From: Poa pratensis
Taxonomy: Eukaryota; Streptophyta; Magnoliopsida; Poales; Poaceae
DNA length: 64,000 bases
Direction of reading: 5' to 3'
NCBI GenBank assembly: GCA_947311845.1
Contig: CAMZMU010000089.1
Coordinates: forward strand, 17,984,336-18,048,335
This document shows, piece by piece, positions 42,540-53,728 of the stretch (its first letter is position 1; each line of letters begins with the position of its first letter). The translations under genes were made by a program, and so were the position numbers. Below the pieces are notes generated by a model. The model was not told where the DNA came from. It worked only from the letters and a program-made list of their open reading frames with translations, and ran no database searches.

Positions 42540-43432
42540 TGCCTATTCGTATTGCCAGTGGGTGTAGCTCAACTTAGGATAGGGAAAGAGAGGGGGGCTG
42601 GGATAGGATATGAATATGACATACGTGCCCGTCTAACTAGTGAGACAATGGGTATTATAGGCCGGCACACATTTTTTCTCGATACACCAGACAAGTTTAG
42701 GTTTCGATTTAGACCGGGATACAATATTTTAGGTTTGGAATCGATACAAATTTTGAATTCAGAATTTAATCCATGTAAACTTTACAAGTTTGAGGTTTAA
42801 AATGGAATTTTTTTCCTTACGGAAGAATAACCCAACGGGAAAGCCCCAAAAGAGAACAAAGCCAGGCGCCGCATGGGGCGCGGGCAGGCGAGCTAGCTAG
42901 CCTAGCTGGTTCCAACTTTCACAAACCACAGCCGTGCAAGCCGCCGCCGGCAGCCGCCTCCTCGTCCGCCGTGGCCAACCAGCCCCACCAATTGCTTTTA
43001 TTTTCTTTTCGATTCCACCCACAGGCCGGACCAGGGAGCGCGTGCTTTCGACTCTCCCCAACATTTTCCATCAAAAATCTCTCTTCTTTTTCCCCTTTCT
43101 TTCTTCCCTCCCCGCTTTTCCAACCTAAACCTCAGCCCCCATCCCCCTTCTTCCCCTCTGCCCTGCGCAGGCAGGCACGGCTCCGCTCTTGTCGCCGTCC
43201 GTCACCTACCTGGACGGGTGGCCGTCGCCATCGCCCGTTCCCTCCTCGATAAGTAGTTCAGTAAGCAGTAGCTTGCAAGGAAGAGCGGACTCTGAGGGCA
43301 CCCACTTCCCCGCTCGATTCCTGCGCAGATTGGTGGGAGCAGCAAGCCACTGAGCTCGCGGCGGCTGTGCCTAATATTCCGCCGCGCGGCCAAGGGTTTG
43401 ACCTCCTGGACCGCGTACGGCCGGTCGGACAG
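42540..43432. other. 5' flank and leader of EXO70
   Basis: Contains pyrimidine-rich leader sequence (about 43070-43200, ctcttctttttcccc) typical of a grass 5' UTR. The promoter is presumably at 42850-43050. No clear TATA box was found. Confidence 0.45.
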
Positions 43433-45466
43433 ATGGGGATGGACCAGGAGGAGGACGAGGAGAGCCGGCGGAGGATGGCTCACCTGCAGGCGGCGCGGAC
43501 GGCCCTCCGAGCCGGCGTGGAGCGGTCTCGGTCCCTCAGCCACGCGCTAGCGCGGTCCGGTACAAAGGTCGGGGAGATCCAGTCTCGCCTGCAGGCCGCC
43601 TCCGCGGCGGTGCGCCCGATCCGCGCGCCCCGGGACGCGCTCGAGGGTGCGGGCCCCAACATCGACCGCGCCGTGGGGCCCGCCGCGGCGGTCCTCAAGG
43701 TGTTCGACGCCGTGCACGGCCTCGAGCCGCCGCTCCTGGCGGGCGCCGCCGCCACCGCCGAGGACCTGCCGGGCTACCTCGCCGTCGTCGGCAGGCTCGA
43801 GGAGGCGCTCCGGTTCCTCGCCGACAACTGCGGCCTCGCCGCGCAGTGGCTCGCCGACATCGTCCAATACCTCGGCGAGCGTGGACTCGCCGACCCGCGC
43901 TTCGTGTCCGACCTCTCCCAGGCGCTCGCGAAGTTCAAAACCCCCTCCGCCGACGACCTCGACGCGGGACTCCTCGCTGCCGCCCTCGACGTGCTCGAGG
44001 TCGAGTTCTGCCGGCTCCTCGCAGAGCACTCCGCCCCGCTCGCTATGCCGCTGGACAGCAACTCCAAACCGGCCCCCATCACGCCGCCTCGGATACCTGC
44101 CGCCGCAGTGCAGAAGCTCAGCTTAACCCTCGACCGCCTCGCCGCCAATGGCCGGCTCGGCTACTGCACGGCCGCCTATGCCGACGCCCGTGGGGACACG
44201 GTGAGCGCCAGCCTGCGCGCGCTCGGCCTCGACTACCTGCGGGACCCGACGGAGGACGCGCAGGCGCTCAGCCCCAGCGTCGAGCTCTGGGGGCGGCATT
44301 TGGAGTTCGCGGTGCGCCACCTGTTAGAAGCCGAGCGGAAGCTCTGTGTCGCCGTGTTTGAGCGGCGGCCGGAGGCGGCGGCCTCCTGCTTTGCGGACAT
44401 TGCTGCGCGTGCTGGGATTCTCGATTTCCTCAAGTTTGCGCGTGCTGTGGCCGATGCTAGGAAAGACCCCATCAAGCTCCTGCGGCTGCTTGATGTGTTT
44501 GATTCTCTCAATAGGCTCAGACTGGACTTCAACCGGTTGTTTGGTGGGAAGGCATGCGTGGAGATCCAAAGCAGGACCAGGGACCTTGTGAAGAGGGTGG
44601 TGGATGGTTCTGTTGAGATTTTTGAGCAGTTGCTCGTGCAGGTAGAGCTGCAGCGTGACATGCCACCCCCAGCTAACGGCGGCGTGCCAGGCCTAGTTAC
44701 CTTTGTCCCCAAGTACTGCAACCAACTCCTTGGGGAGCAATATAGGTCCGCGCTTACGCAAGTGCTCACCATCCACCGCAGCTGGCGCAAGGAACCGTTC
44801 AATGACAAGATGCTTGTTGATGCGGTGCAGAACATTGTTAAAGCCCTTGAGGCCAACTTCGATACATGGTCGAAGGCGTATGAGGATAAGACACTGTCAT
44901 ATCTCTTCATGATGAACACACACTGGCACTTCTTCAAGCACCTGAAGAGTACCAAGATGGGGGAGATCCTTGGCGATGAGTGGCTCCGAGAGCATGAGCA
45001 GTATAAGGACTACTACTCACAGATATTTCTGAGGGAGAGTTGGGGAGCACTTGCACCGCTGTTGAGCAGGGAGGGTTTGATCTTGTTCTCCAAGGGGCGG
45101 GCTACGGCAAGAGACTTGGTGAAGCAGCGGTTCAAATCGTTCAATGCTAGCTTTGATGAGATGTATCAGAAGCAATCTGCATGGATCATACCAGATAAGG
45201 ATTTGCAGCAGAGGCTATGCCACCTTGTGGTGCAGGCTATAGTGCCTGTTTACCGTAGCTTCATGCAGAACTATGGGCCGCTTGTTGACCAGGATATCAG
45301 TGCGAGCAAGTATGTGAAGTACACCGCTGAAGACCTTGATAAAATGCTCGGCACCCTCTTCATGCCAAAAGTGAGGAGGACTGGAAGCTTGCAGCTCAGA
45401 AACTCAAATGGCAAGATCACCAGTGCAATGACAGGGTTGTATCGGAGTGCTTCCACATTACAATAG
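43433..45466 (+). CDS. Exocyst complex subunit EXO70, single exon, probably EXO70G clade
   Basis: EXO70 helps the octameric exocyst tether secretory vesicles to the plasma membrane, through lipid binding by its C-terminal helical bundles. The frame is open from 43367, but that start is GTG; the first ATG is 43433 (MGMDQEEDEESRRR), with another at 43439, giving 677 aa, normal for the family. The N-terminal helical region has the phrases AAVRPIRAPRDALEGAGPNI, AAAVLKVFDAVHGLE and LADNCGLAAQWLADIVQYL. The Exo70 domain fills about residues 270-640 (LSYLFMMNTHWHFFKHLKST, KQRFKSFNASFDEMYQKQSA, YKDYYSQIFLRESWG). From memory, the N-terminal phrases and lack of introns fit the EXO70G clade, with moderate confidence. 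The coding sequence is GC-rich at the 5' end and less so at the 3' end, usual for grasses. Nothing is broken. Confidence 0.93.
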   Translation: MGMDQEEDEESRRRMAHLQAARTALRAGVERSRSLSHALARSGTKVGEIQSRLQAASAAVRPIRAPRDALEGAGPNIDRAVGPAAAVLKVFDAVHGLEPPLLAGAAATAEDLPGYLAVVGRLEEALRFLADNCGLAAQWLADIVQYLGERGLADPRFVSDLSQALAKFKTPSADDLDAGLLAAALDVLEVEFCRLLAEHSAPLAMPLDSNSKPAPITPPRIPAAAVQKLSLTLDRLAANGRLGYCTAAYADARGDTVSASLRALGLDYLRDPTEDAQALSPSVELWGRHLEFAVRHLLEAERKLCVAVFERRPEAAASCFADIAARAGILDFLKFARAVADARKDPIKLLRLLDVFDSLNRLRLDFNRLFGGKACVEIQSRTRDLVKRVVDGSVEIFEQLLVQVELQRDMPPPANGGVPGLVTFVPKYCNQLLGEQYRSALTQVLTIHRSWRKEPFNDKMLVDAVQNIVKALEANFDTWSKAYEDKTLSYLFMMNTHWHFFKHLKSTKMGEILGDEWLREHEQYKDYYSQIFLRESWGALAPLLSREGLILFSKGRATARDLVKQRFKSFNASFDEMYQKQSAWIIPDKDLQQRLCHLVVQAIVPVYRSFMQNYGPLVDQDISASKYVKYTAEDLDKMLGTLFMPKVRRTGSLQLRNSNGKITSAMTGLYRSASTLQ

Positions 45467-45924
45467 CATCTTCTGAACAGTGAAAAGATTTGGTTGTACA
45501 GAATTATGCAATAGCTGGATAATCAAGAATCATTTACTTCGAGCCAGTAATGGAAGATCCCGATTGCGTGGAAGATCCCGATTGCCTGGAGCATTAGAAG
45601 AACATAAAATTTCTCCAGCACTGACATAGTGGGGAAGAAGGAAACTGAAACATTTTCCTCGGGGCATGTCGAGGTCCCCTTGCCCTGGCCATTCCCTTCA
45701 CATTCTTATCTCTAGCAATATATTCAATTCATTCTAGGAGCTTATGCGGGAGGAGTAACATGTGTAATCAGTTAATCTGGTATATGTCAAAATTGGTTGT
45801 ATTATGGGTCGGTAGTTAGCATAAGTTTAGTGTTATCATCATGCAGTAAATTATATTGAAGTATATTATCGCTGGTGACAAAAATGACAATGACTAATTG
45901 GCTAACTGTAAAAACATATAAGAT
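45467..45924 (+). other. EXO70 3' UTR and downstream DNA
   Basis: AT-rich and probably includes the 3' UTR. A first, shorter relative of the downstream repeat (gtgtaatcagttaatctggt) begins at about 45761. Confidence 0.5.
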
Positions 45925-46550
45925 GTGTAATCAGTTAACTGGTACATGTTGAAGATTGGTTCTATTTGGGGTTCGCATTTAGTTCTTCTCGTGTATGCTA
46001 CAAACTCTAGTGTTATCAACATCCAGTGAATTATATGGAAGTATATTATGGCTGATGAGAAAAATGACATTGATTAGTTGACTGACTATATGAGATGAGG
46101 AATGAATCGTCTGTCTTCAAATTTTTTGTTGCAAGACACTGTTATTTTTCGCACATTTCTTTCTGTTTGACACCACTACTTACCTACTTGTTACCTATTA
46201 CTGTACACTTCTTTATGCTCAGTTCTACAGATGGATCATGCACTCCTATAAGTAGTCTCTGGAGAATTCACTGATCTCCGGAGTGTTGTGTGCTGCATAT
46301 GCATATATGTTCAAGTGATCACCTGTACTACAGCTCCTCGACTACTGACTTGGCATATCACTTTGGAATGCAACTGATATTGCACACTTGTACCTTGACA
46401 GACCAGATCACTGAAATTCATACCTTCTATGTTGACGATGTGACATTATCATTGCATATGGTTGTCTGTATATGTCATCACGCACATGTTGAAGATAAAT
46501 AGCATGACTTTGCTAACAAAAATGACAGAGTGACTAATTGATTGGCTGGA
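45925..46550. repeat. Tandem duplication downstream of EXO70, copy 1
   Basis: It aligns in order with 46560-47210: gtgtaatcag, tagtgttatcaacatgcagtg, ctgtactacagctcctcga, catatggttgtctgtatatg and gcatgactttgctaacaa. Confidence 0.85.
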
Positions 46551-46559
46551 AAATCATAA

Positions 46560-47210
46560 AGTGTGTAATCAGCGAATTATATGGAAGATTGGTTGCATTT
46601 TTGGTAGTGTTTGGTAGTTCTAGTATATGCTATGAATTTTAGTGTTATCAACATGCAGTGAATTATATAGAAGTATATTATGGCTGATGAAAAATATGAC
46701 AATGATTAGTTGACTGAATATATGAGACAAGAATGAATCATCTATCTTCAAATTTTCTATTCGTAGACCATATTGCTCTCTCTTTTACACACTACTTACC
46801 TATTTGTTACTACCTCTGTCCACAAATACCGACCAAAACGTCTTATATTCGTCGACAGAGGTAGTACATACTATTACTTTATACATATTTATGTTCAGTT
46901 CTATTGGTGAGTCAAGAGATGTTTCACTGATCTCGGGACTGTGCTGCTTGATGAGCTAATCAGTATTTTGCTGCCCATGCATATATGTTCAAGTGATCAC
47001 CTGTACTACAGCTCCTCGATTACTGACTTGGCATATTGGAATGCAACTGCAACTGCAATTGCACACTTGTCCCCTTGACAAACCAAATCACTGAAATTCG
47101 TACCTTCTATGTTGATGATGTTATATTATCATTTCATATGGTTGTCTGTATATGTGATGACACACTTGTTGAAGCTAAATTGAGCATGACTTTGCTAACA
47201 ACTCCTGAGT
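46560..47210. repeat. Tandem duplication downstream of EXO70, copy 2
   Basis: Collinear with copy 1; carries a 55-bp MITE at 46810-46864 that copy 1 lacks. No gene is recognised in either copy. Confidence 0.85.
46810..46864. mobile_element. Minimal Stowaway-type MITE (55 bp)
   Basis: The termini ctacctctgtccacaaatac and gtcgacagaggtag are inverted, with TA on both sides (46808-46809, 46865-46866). The matching place in copy 1 (about 46195) is empty. Confidence 0.75.
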
Positions 47211-47269
47211 TGATGTGAACACGAGATCTATTTGGTAACTTAAAAATACAGTGGTGTCTAGTGCACCCA

Positions 47270-48260
47270 CAGCGTGTTTGGCAACGTGAAGGATGGGAAT
47301 GGGAGTTTACGCTGGGAGTTCGTTGGAGGGTTATTAGATGGGAAATAGACTTTAATTCCCATTCCCTTGTTTGGTGTGCCTGAGATTTATCCGTGGGGAC
47401 TTGTTTGCATCGTCTGTTTAAACACCGGAAGCAAACAAACATCTTTTCACTTGGACTAATTAAACACGATCAGAGCTGCCGTGATATATTTTAGCTATCT
47501 TAATTGTACACACGATCGCACTGCAAAACAAATAGACATTCATAGCTACAGCTTTGGTTTCGCTCGTCATAGAGGAGATCAAAATTTTAAAATCTGTTGA
47601 CACTTGAACAAAGACATGGATTAACAAACGCATACAAGCAGACACGGTGTATATTTTTCTGAGCTGGGCACGGCAGCGCGGCTCGTGTTGCGCGGTGGCT
47701 ACGGTTCGTCAATGCATGACTCCGGAAAACGGCCGGCGTATCGCGCGGCTGCGCCCTCCAGTGCGCACGCGACCGGGACGGTGGTGAGGCTGCCAACAGG
47801 TGGCCGCCTACGCGCGACGAAGGCGACCTCCAACGGCGGCGCATCCCGAAGCCTTCGGCTCGGCTCTCGCGGCAGACGGCACGCTCCAACCCGAGGCAAG
47901 CGCTATGCGGATCGCATCAGCCAATGGCGCCCGCGAGAACAACCACCCGGCACGGCTCCCCACACCACCCGGTGCAACAGCCAACGGCCGAGCTCTGCTC
48001 CGTGGCGCCCGTCCGGCCGAGTCGACCCACCCATGCGGTAGCTTCTGTGAGCAATCAGTTGATTGTTTCTGTCGTCAATTCCCTATCTCGATTAAATTAC
48101 CACGTCCCCTAGGGAATAGATTGGAAGGAATTGGCCTCCGTAACTCCTCTTCCCATGCCTGACTCAACTCCCATTCCCACTAACCATACGAGTGATTTTT
48201 AGTCCCATACCCCCTTAATTCACATTCTCTCGTTAAAACTCCCTCCAACCAAACACGCAG
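47270..48260. mobile_element. TIR element of about 1 kb, class uncertain
   Basis: The ends are cagcgtgtttggcaacg and, inverted, ctgcgtgtttggttgg; the subterminal phrase gggaatgggagtt is also present in inverted orientation at both ends (47295 and about 48165). The GC-rich centre (47660-48040) has long overlapping frames and no transposase signature. No TSD was matched, so the limits are approximate. Confidence 0.5.
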
Positions 48261-48399
48261 GGTAAACCTGGGCACACATGTGGATGTGGATATCCCTTCC
48301 GGGACGCTGTCGAAATGAAAATGCAATTAAGAACAATCAAAGAAAAGAAAAAATGTGGATAAACACAAAACAGAGCAAGTGCTATAATCCAAACAAAAG

Positions 48400-49228
48400 T
48401 GGTTAGAGTCGATGTGGAAGTCCAGACCGAATTTGGGGCACACTAATGCAATCCGAAGAAAATTGGTACCAATGCCCCCCCCCCCCCCCCCATCGGTGAA
48501 AAACCCGGGACACTCCTCTGATCCGACGATTAGCAGTCACACGTTGAAAACCGCGAGCACGTAGACGACACCTTCCAGATCAGCACCCAAAATAAGCACA
48601 CCCGACGATCGTGTACCACCGTCACTTGGGCATCAGATCCATGCCGAGCGTAGCCTAGGAGGCCGTCTACTCCAACCAAGATGCACTCCATAGCAAGATG
48701 AGCCAACTCCCTGAGACCATCACCACCATTTGATGATGTGTCGAAACCTCCCCATCACAAGGCCTCCGGATGCGGCGAGGAGAGTTAGAGAGAGATTGTG
48801 AGGGAGGGTGATGAGGGCGGAAGGAGGTGGTGGTAAGACTGAGAAGAGATTTTGTGGTGGATTTGATCGGTGGACATTGGTGGTGGCTGTGCTAGGGTTA
48901 GAGAGAGAGAGAGATTTTGTGTGTATGTGTGTGTGGGGGGGTGGGGGTGGGGGTGGGAGGGTGTACAGAAGCACACCCCGTAAAATATTGATATGTGAGT
49001 TTAACGAAGATGACTGTAAAATAGACGAATGTAACTTCTTTACTATTTACCATTTATTTGCATCAAGTTTCGTTGAAAGATTAAATGGGGTGTACCAAAG
49101 CACACCCCATCAAAGTTGAGAGACGAGATCAATGGTTACGCTATGATAGGAAGGAAAGAGGTTAGAGTCGATGCCGAAGTGCGTATAGAATCGGGGAACG
49201 CTAAATACATTCCGAAGAAATTTGGTAG
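48400..49228. other. Segment between two diverged direct repeats, with C17 and GA/GT-rich tracts
   Basis: A phrase of about 70 bp beginning ggttagagtcgatg occurs at 48400-48471 and 49157-49228, ending in ccgaagaaa...ttggta in both. Between them lie a run of 17 C (48475-48491), a purine- and GT-rich tract (48890-48960) and two copies of a short hairpin, ggtgtaca-gaagcacaccc (48957) and ggtgtacc-aaagcacaccc (49088). No coding sequence is recognised. Confidence 0.55.
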
Positions 49229-49782
49229 CGTCAATTAATATATTTGGCTATGTCCTACCCTCTCTGATTTCAAATAAATGTCGTGAGTTGCAGTGTCGAA
49301 TTGTACATATTCAGTTCTTTTGCTCTGGCGATGCGATCGAGAAGCAAAGCTCCCCGAGAAGATGCAGCGGGCAGCCACCGGACTGACCTGGAGTGCGTAG
49401 CTCCACGCTGGCCACAAGCTTAGTTGCTTCTCCGCTGCACTGAACAGTAATCAAGGCCACATGCATGGTGCAAACGCACCAGGATGCAGATTGAACGGAG
49501 TTCAGTCCTTTCAGTCATAATATTCCCGGCATCGTCTATCGGTCTCACTGTTTCTCCACTAACTAGATCATATTTTTCTAGATTCTGTTAGTAACAGAAT
49601 CTAGGTAGGATTAATTAGCTAGCTAGGATGCGCGGCAAGAATGCAGGATTAGGATCAGATCATGTCAGTTGTCAGATCGGATAAGGCGATAAGCTTGATA
49701 TAGTACTCCTACATATGGCATGTATCTATCTCTCCCCATCTGTCCTGATCCATCAATTTCTGTCCCCTCCATCCTATCCTAC

Positions 49783-49793
49783 TATATATAAAG
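49783..49793 (+). promoter_or_regulatory. TATA box and leader-like sequence interrupted by an LTR
   Basis: tatatataaag, followed by ggcgcgacaag and about 70 bp of GC-richer, leader-like sequence, ends abruptly at the LTR start 49871. The arrangement suggests a host promoter whose downstream gene lies beyond the nested elements, right of the window. Confidence 0.45.
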
Positions 49794-49870
49794 GCGCGAC
49801 AAGATCGCGGCCTCTCAGGCCACCTGCTACAAAAGATCGCCGAAATCGACGCCGTTCCACTCGCAAGCCG

Positions 49871-51483
49871 TGATACGTTTCAAACGTATCTATAATTTCT
49901 GATATTTCATGTTGATATTATACCAATTGTTACATGTTTTATATACACTTCACAACATTTTTATGCATTTTCTGGGACTAACCTATTAACAAGATGGCAC
50001 AGTGTCAGTTCCTGTTTTCTGCTGTTTTTGTATTCCAGAAAATCTAGTCTGGAAATATTCTCGAAATTGGACGGAACTTGGACAGAACCTCCTATTTTTT
50101 CCAACACGTACACGGAGTCCAAAGGAGAGACGGAGGAGAGCCACGAGGCAGCCACACCATGGGGCCGCGCGCCCCCCCTGCCGCGCCGTGGTGTGGTGTG
50201 GGGCCCACGTGCGTCTCCAGCCGCCGCCCTTTCGCCTATTTATTCATCTTCACGGGAAAACCATAGATACCCGAGTCATTATCCACGATAAGTTTCAGAG
50301 ACGCCGTCGCTGTCAACCCTAGCTCGGGAGGGTTCAGAAGCTCTTCCCGGCACCCTGCCGGAGAGGGGAATCATCACCGGAGGGCTCTACATCACCATGC
50401 CTGCCTCCGGAGTGATGCGTGAGTAGTTCATCCTTTGACTACGGATCCATGGCAGTAGCTAGATGGCTGTCTCTCTATTTTATGCTATCATGTTTAGATC
50501 TTGTGAGCTGCCTATCATGATCAAGATCATCTTATTGTAATGCTACATGTTGTGTTTGCTGGGATCCGATGAATATTGAATACTATGTCAAGTTGATTAT
50601 CAATCTATCTTATATGTTATTTATGATCTTGCATGATTTCCGTTACTAGTAGATGCTTTGGCCAAGTAGATACTTGTAACTCTAAGAGTGAGTATTTATG
50701 CTAGATAGTGGGTTCATGCCTCCGGTAATCTGGAAGAGTGACAAGAACTTCTAAGATTGTGGATGTGTTGTTGCCACTAGGGATAAAATAACCGATGCTT
50801 AACTTAAGAGTGCGCCGTTAGGTCTAATGCATTTGTTTACATTACACACATTACTTAATGCGATTATCCGTTGCTTGCAACTTAATACCAACGGGGAACT
50901 CGGATGACAACCTGGCGGTGGATTATTAGTCATAGACGCTGTTGGATAACGGTCTATGTATTTTGTCGTAATGCCCACATGAATATCATAGTAATCATCA
51001 TGTCATATATATGCATTGTCATGCGCTCAATATTTTGTCAATTGCCCAGCTGTAATTTGTTCACCCAGCATGTTAGTTATCTTTTATGGAGAGACACCAC
51101 TAGTGAACTGTGGACCCCGGTCCATTCTTTTACACTGATAATACAACCAACTGCAAACATTGTTCCTTTTCATTCTCTGCAATTTACTACTGTTTTTCCA
51201 CACCATACGTTTAATTCTTTGTTTTCAGCAAGCCGGTGAGATTGACAACCTCACTGTTTCGTTGGGGAAAAGTAGTTTGATTGTGTTGTGTGTAGGTTCC
51301 ACGTCGGCGCCGGATTCCCTGGTGTTGCGCCGTGCCATATTCCGCCACCAACAACCTTCAGAAGTGATTTCTTGCTCCTACTGGTCTGATTAAACCTTGG
51401 TTTCATACTGAGGGAAACTGCTGCTATACTGCTTCATACCTTCCTCTTGGGCTCTCCCAACGAACGTGTGATCCACGTCATCA
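49871..51483 (+). repeat. 5' LTR of the outer gypsy element (same family as 3186-4762)
   Basis: Begins TGATACGTTTCAAACG and ends GATCCACGTCATCA, closely matching the LTR at 3186-4762 with scattered substitutions and small indels. It is followed by a primer-binding site, so it is a 5' LTR. The left flank agccg would be the TSD; its partner lies outside the window. Confidence 0.9.
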
Positions 51484-51495
51484 AGCAACTTTTTC

Positions 51496-51513
51496 TGGCG
51501 CCGTTGCCGGGGA
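51496..51513 (+). other. Primer-binding site, tRNA-Asp type
   Basis: tggcgccgttgccgggga is complementary to the 3' end of plant tRNA-Asp(GUC), ending in CCGGCAACGGCGCCA. It lies 12 bp after the LTR. Confidence 0.85.
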
Positions 51514-51573
51514 GTGGAAACACTTCGGTTCAGAAATCTCCTTACTTCCCCTTCCACACGCCAGAACTTTTTC

Positions 51574-51591
51574 TAGCGCCGTTGCCGGGGA
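51574..51591 (+). other. Second primer-binding-site-like motif
   Basis: tagcgccgttgccgggga, 78 bp downstream of the first PBS and in the same ctttttct context, but with TAG in place of TGG, so pairing to the CCA end would be imperfect. Confidence 0.75.
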
Positions 51592-52093
51592 GCAAGAGGA
51601 TTTCTGCAAGGGGAGTTTCACGCTTCCAATCTCTTTACTTTGTTATTTTCTTGCTTAGTTTATTTTTATCTTGTCCTGTTTGCTTTATTTATCAAAAACA
51701 CAAAAAAAATTAGTTTTATGCATCTAGTTTATTTTGGTTTGTTATTATGTCTAGTTGTTTAGTTGCTATCAATGGCTGGTCTCTCTGAAGCGAAATCTTA
51801 TTGGCTAAGTGGGTTCACAGAGGAACAACAAAATTATTATAAGGAATACCGCTTATCTTAAAAAGGGAAATATTTATGGGAACAAATAAGTAGATTGAAT
51901 TATTTTGCTAAAAACTTGTGCTCTACTTATGATGAATCCTACTGCTTTAATAAATCTTTATGTTGTAGAAGACATAAACACCTCCCTTTCCAATGTGATT
52001 ATACTGATAATGAAACCTTGGCTGCTTATGCTAAAGGAAACTATGACTTTGTTAATCTTGAACAAATTGAAGATTTTTTTGTTTTTAAGGGTG

Positions 52094-53558
52094 TGATGCA
52101 TGTAAAATGCATACAAGAACTTTGCATTATTTTACTTATATTCCAATCATATTTGCATCATATAAGGGTTATATCAATGTTTTATAATGATTTTGGGAAT
52201 ATTTCATAGTTTTCCCATTTATTTGGAATTAACCCTGTTTTCCAGAAAACGTCTTTTTTAGTGTTTCAGACTTTTCGGAAGCTTCAGGACTCCAAAAAGG
52301 GCAAGGCCAAAGAGCACGGTTCAGAATTTTCGAGACGAACGCAATGGGCCTAAAATGAAGACCAGAAGCCCAACCAGCAGGAAATGAGAGGGCCCCACGC
52401 GGCCTAAAATCTTGGCCGCGTGGGCCTACCTATTTTGGGCCTCGGAGCTCCGCCGCCGTCGATCTTTGCTCCACCGACCTAGTCGTGACCTAAAAACGCC
52501 TATAAAAATTGTCCCCCGACGTTCTCTGGAAGGGGGCGGCGGAGAAACACAAAACCACGAAACAGAGAGTCAGAAGGCTGCCACCGGAGAAGATCGGAGG
52601 GGGGAAACGCCGCCGGAATCACTCCGGAGGGCTCCACCCCCCTCCGGCGTGTTCATCATCAACATCTACAGCAAGATCTTCTCCACCATCATCACCATGA
52701 TGAAGGGGGAGTAGTCCACCCCCTGGATTTGGGTTTGTGGTGGTAACTTATGTATCTCTCCTCTCTTTGAGCTTCACTAATTAGTACCGTATGAGCTGCT
52801 GAACATGATTACGGTCATCTATGTAATACCTTTGTGGTGAATATTGTGGTATGAGATGATTTGTTATGCATTTACTGTTGTGTTGGAACTTTTATGACTT
52901 GTCATGCTTTGATAGAATATTGTTCTTTAAGAAGTATGATGTATGTGGGTACGGGATTGCCGATGTGACACGGCATAGGTATTGAGTGACACGGTACCGC
53001 CCAACATCCTTTATCCGGGGGTAAAAAGAAAGAGTATGATGTGGGGTGAGAGCAACCACGCTAGCCTTACGAGGGTGACCTAGCAACACAAATGAGTATT
53101 TCTTTCAACTATGTGTTTTAGGACATATAGCCGTTATGAAAGCTACCATTAAAACATGACAATTGTGTGTACTTTATCTATAACATGATAATCACAGTAG
53201 GTGAGGGAGAGAGGATTAAGTGAACCCATGAACCCATGTCCATTGTTCCTATAAGAAACTCACACTTGAGCTTGTCCTCTTGCTGCATAGAGGATTGGGC
53301 TTTCTCTCTTTTGAGAGCTTTTGCTTGCTACCATTTGTCTTGTCCTCTTGCATTGAAGAGGATTGGGACACTTTCTTGCTTGGTTACTTCCATCCATCAA
53401 CCACCTTGTTCTCTAAACTTGTTTAGTGCATAATCAACTAAAACTTGTGACACTTTAGTTGTAGGGAATAGATAACTTTTCCTTCTTGCTCCTGCGGATC
53501 GATACCTTACTTCCACATTGAGAGGTGCTACGTGATCCCTTGCTCTTGGGGGTAATCA
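52094..53558 (+). repeat. 5' LTR of the second nested element (1465 bp)
   Basis: Starts TGATGCATGTAAAATGC and ends GGGGGTAATCA, with a tRNA-Asp PBS ten bases later. The same sequence recurs at 57153-58255 and 63770-64000. By hand, about nine substitutions and five or six indels separate the two LTRs over about 1.1 kb, which suggests an insertion less than a million years old. Confidence 0.9.
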
Positions 53559-53568
53559 AGTACTTTTC

Positions 53569-53586
53569 TGGCGCCGTTGCCGGGGA
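53569..53586 (+). other. Primer-binding site of the second element
   Basis: tggcgccgttgccgggga, identical to the PBS of the outer element although the LTRs are unrelated. Confidence 0.85.
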
Positions 53587-53728
53587 GCGTAGCGCTTAAG
53601 TTTCTATTCTTGTGTGCACTAGACTAAGCTTGGGGAGTTTCTTTAACTTGTTTTATATCTTGCAATCATCTAAGCTTGGGGAGGTTCCTTTAAACTTGTC
53701 TGGGTGTAAGTTCTTCATTACTTTTGCT

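Larger units (their letters stand above)
51484..52093 (+). mobile_element. Internal region of the outer gypsy element, interrupted
   Basis: The leader carries two primer-binding-site-like motifs. From 51772 a short frame starts (MAGLSEAKSYWLSGFTEEQQ) and stops after about 30 codons. Another open stretch (51895-52093) reads DYTDNETLAAYAKGNYDFVN and is cut by the insertion of the second element at 52094. The remainder is expected right of the window. Confidence 0.75.

Noticed and set aside
43367..43432. Upstream extension of EXO70 by 22 codons
   Set aside because: It would start at GTG. The family start fits the ATG at 43433 or 43439, and the extension has no conserved sequence.
52412..52714. 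100-codon ORFs repeated at 52412 and 57470
   Set aside because: They are equivalent positions in the two LTRs, and the reading frames differ between copies because of one-base indels.
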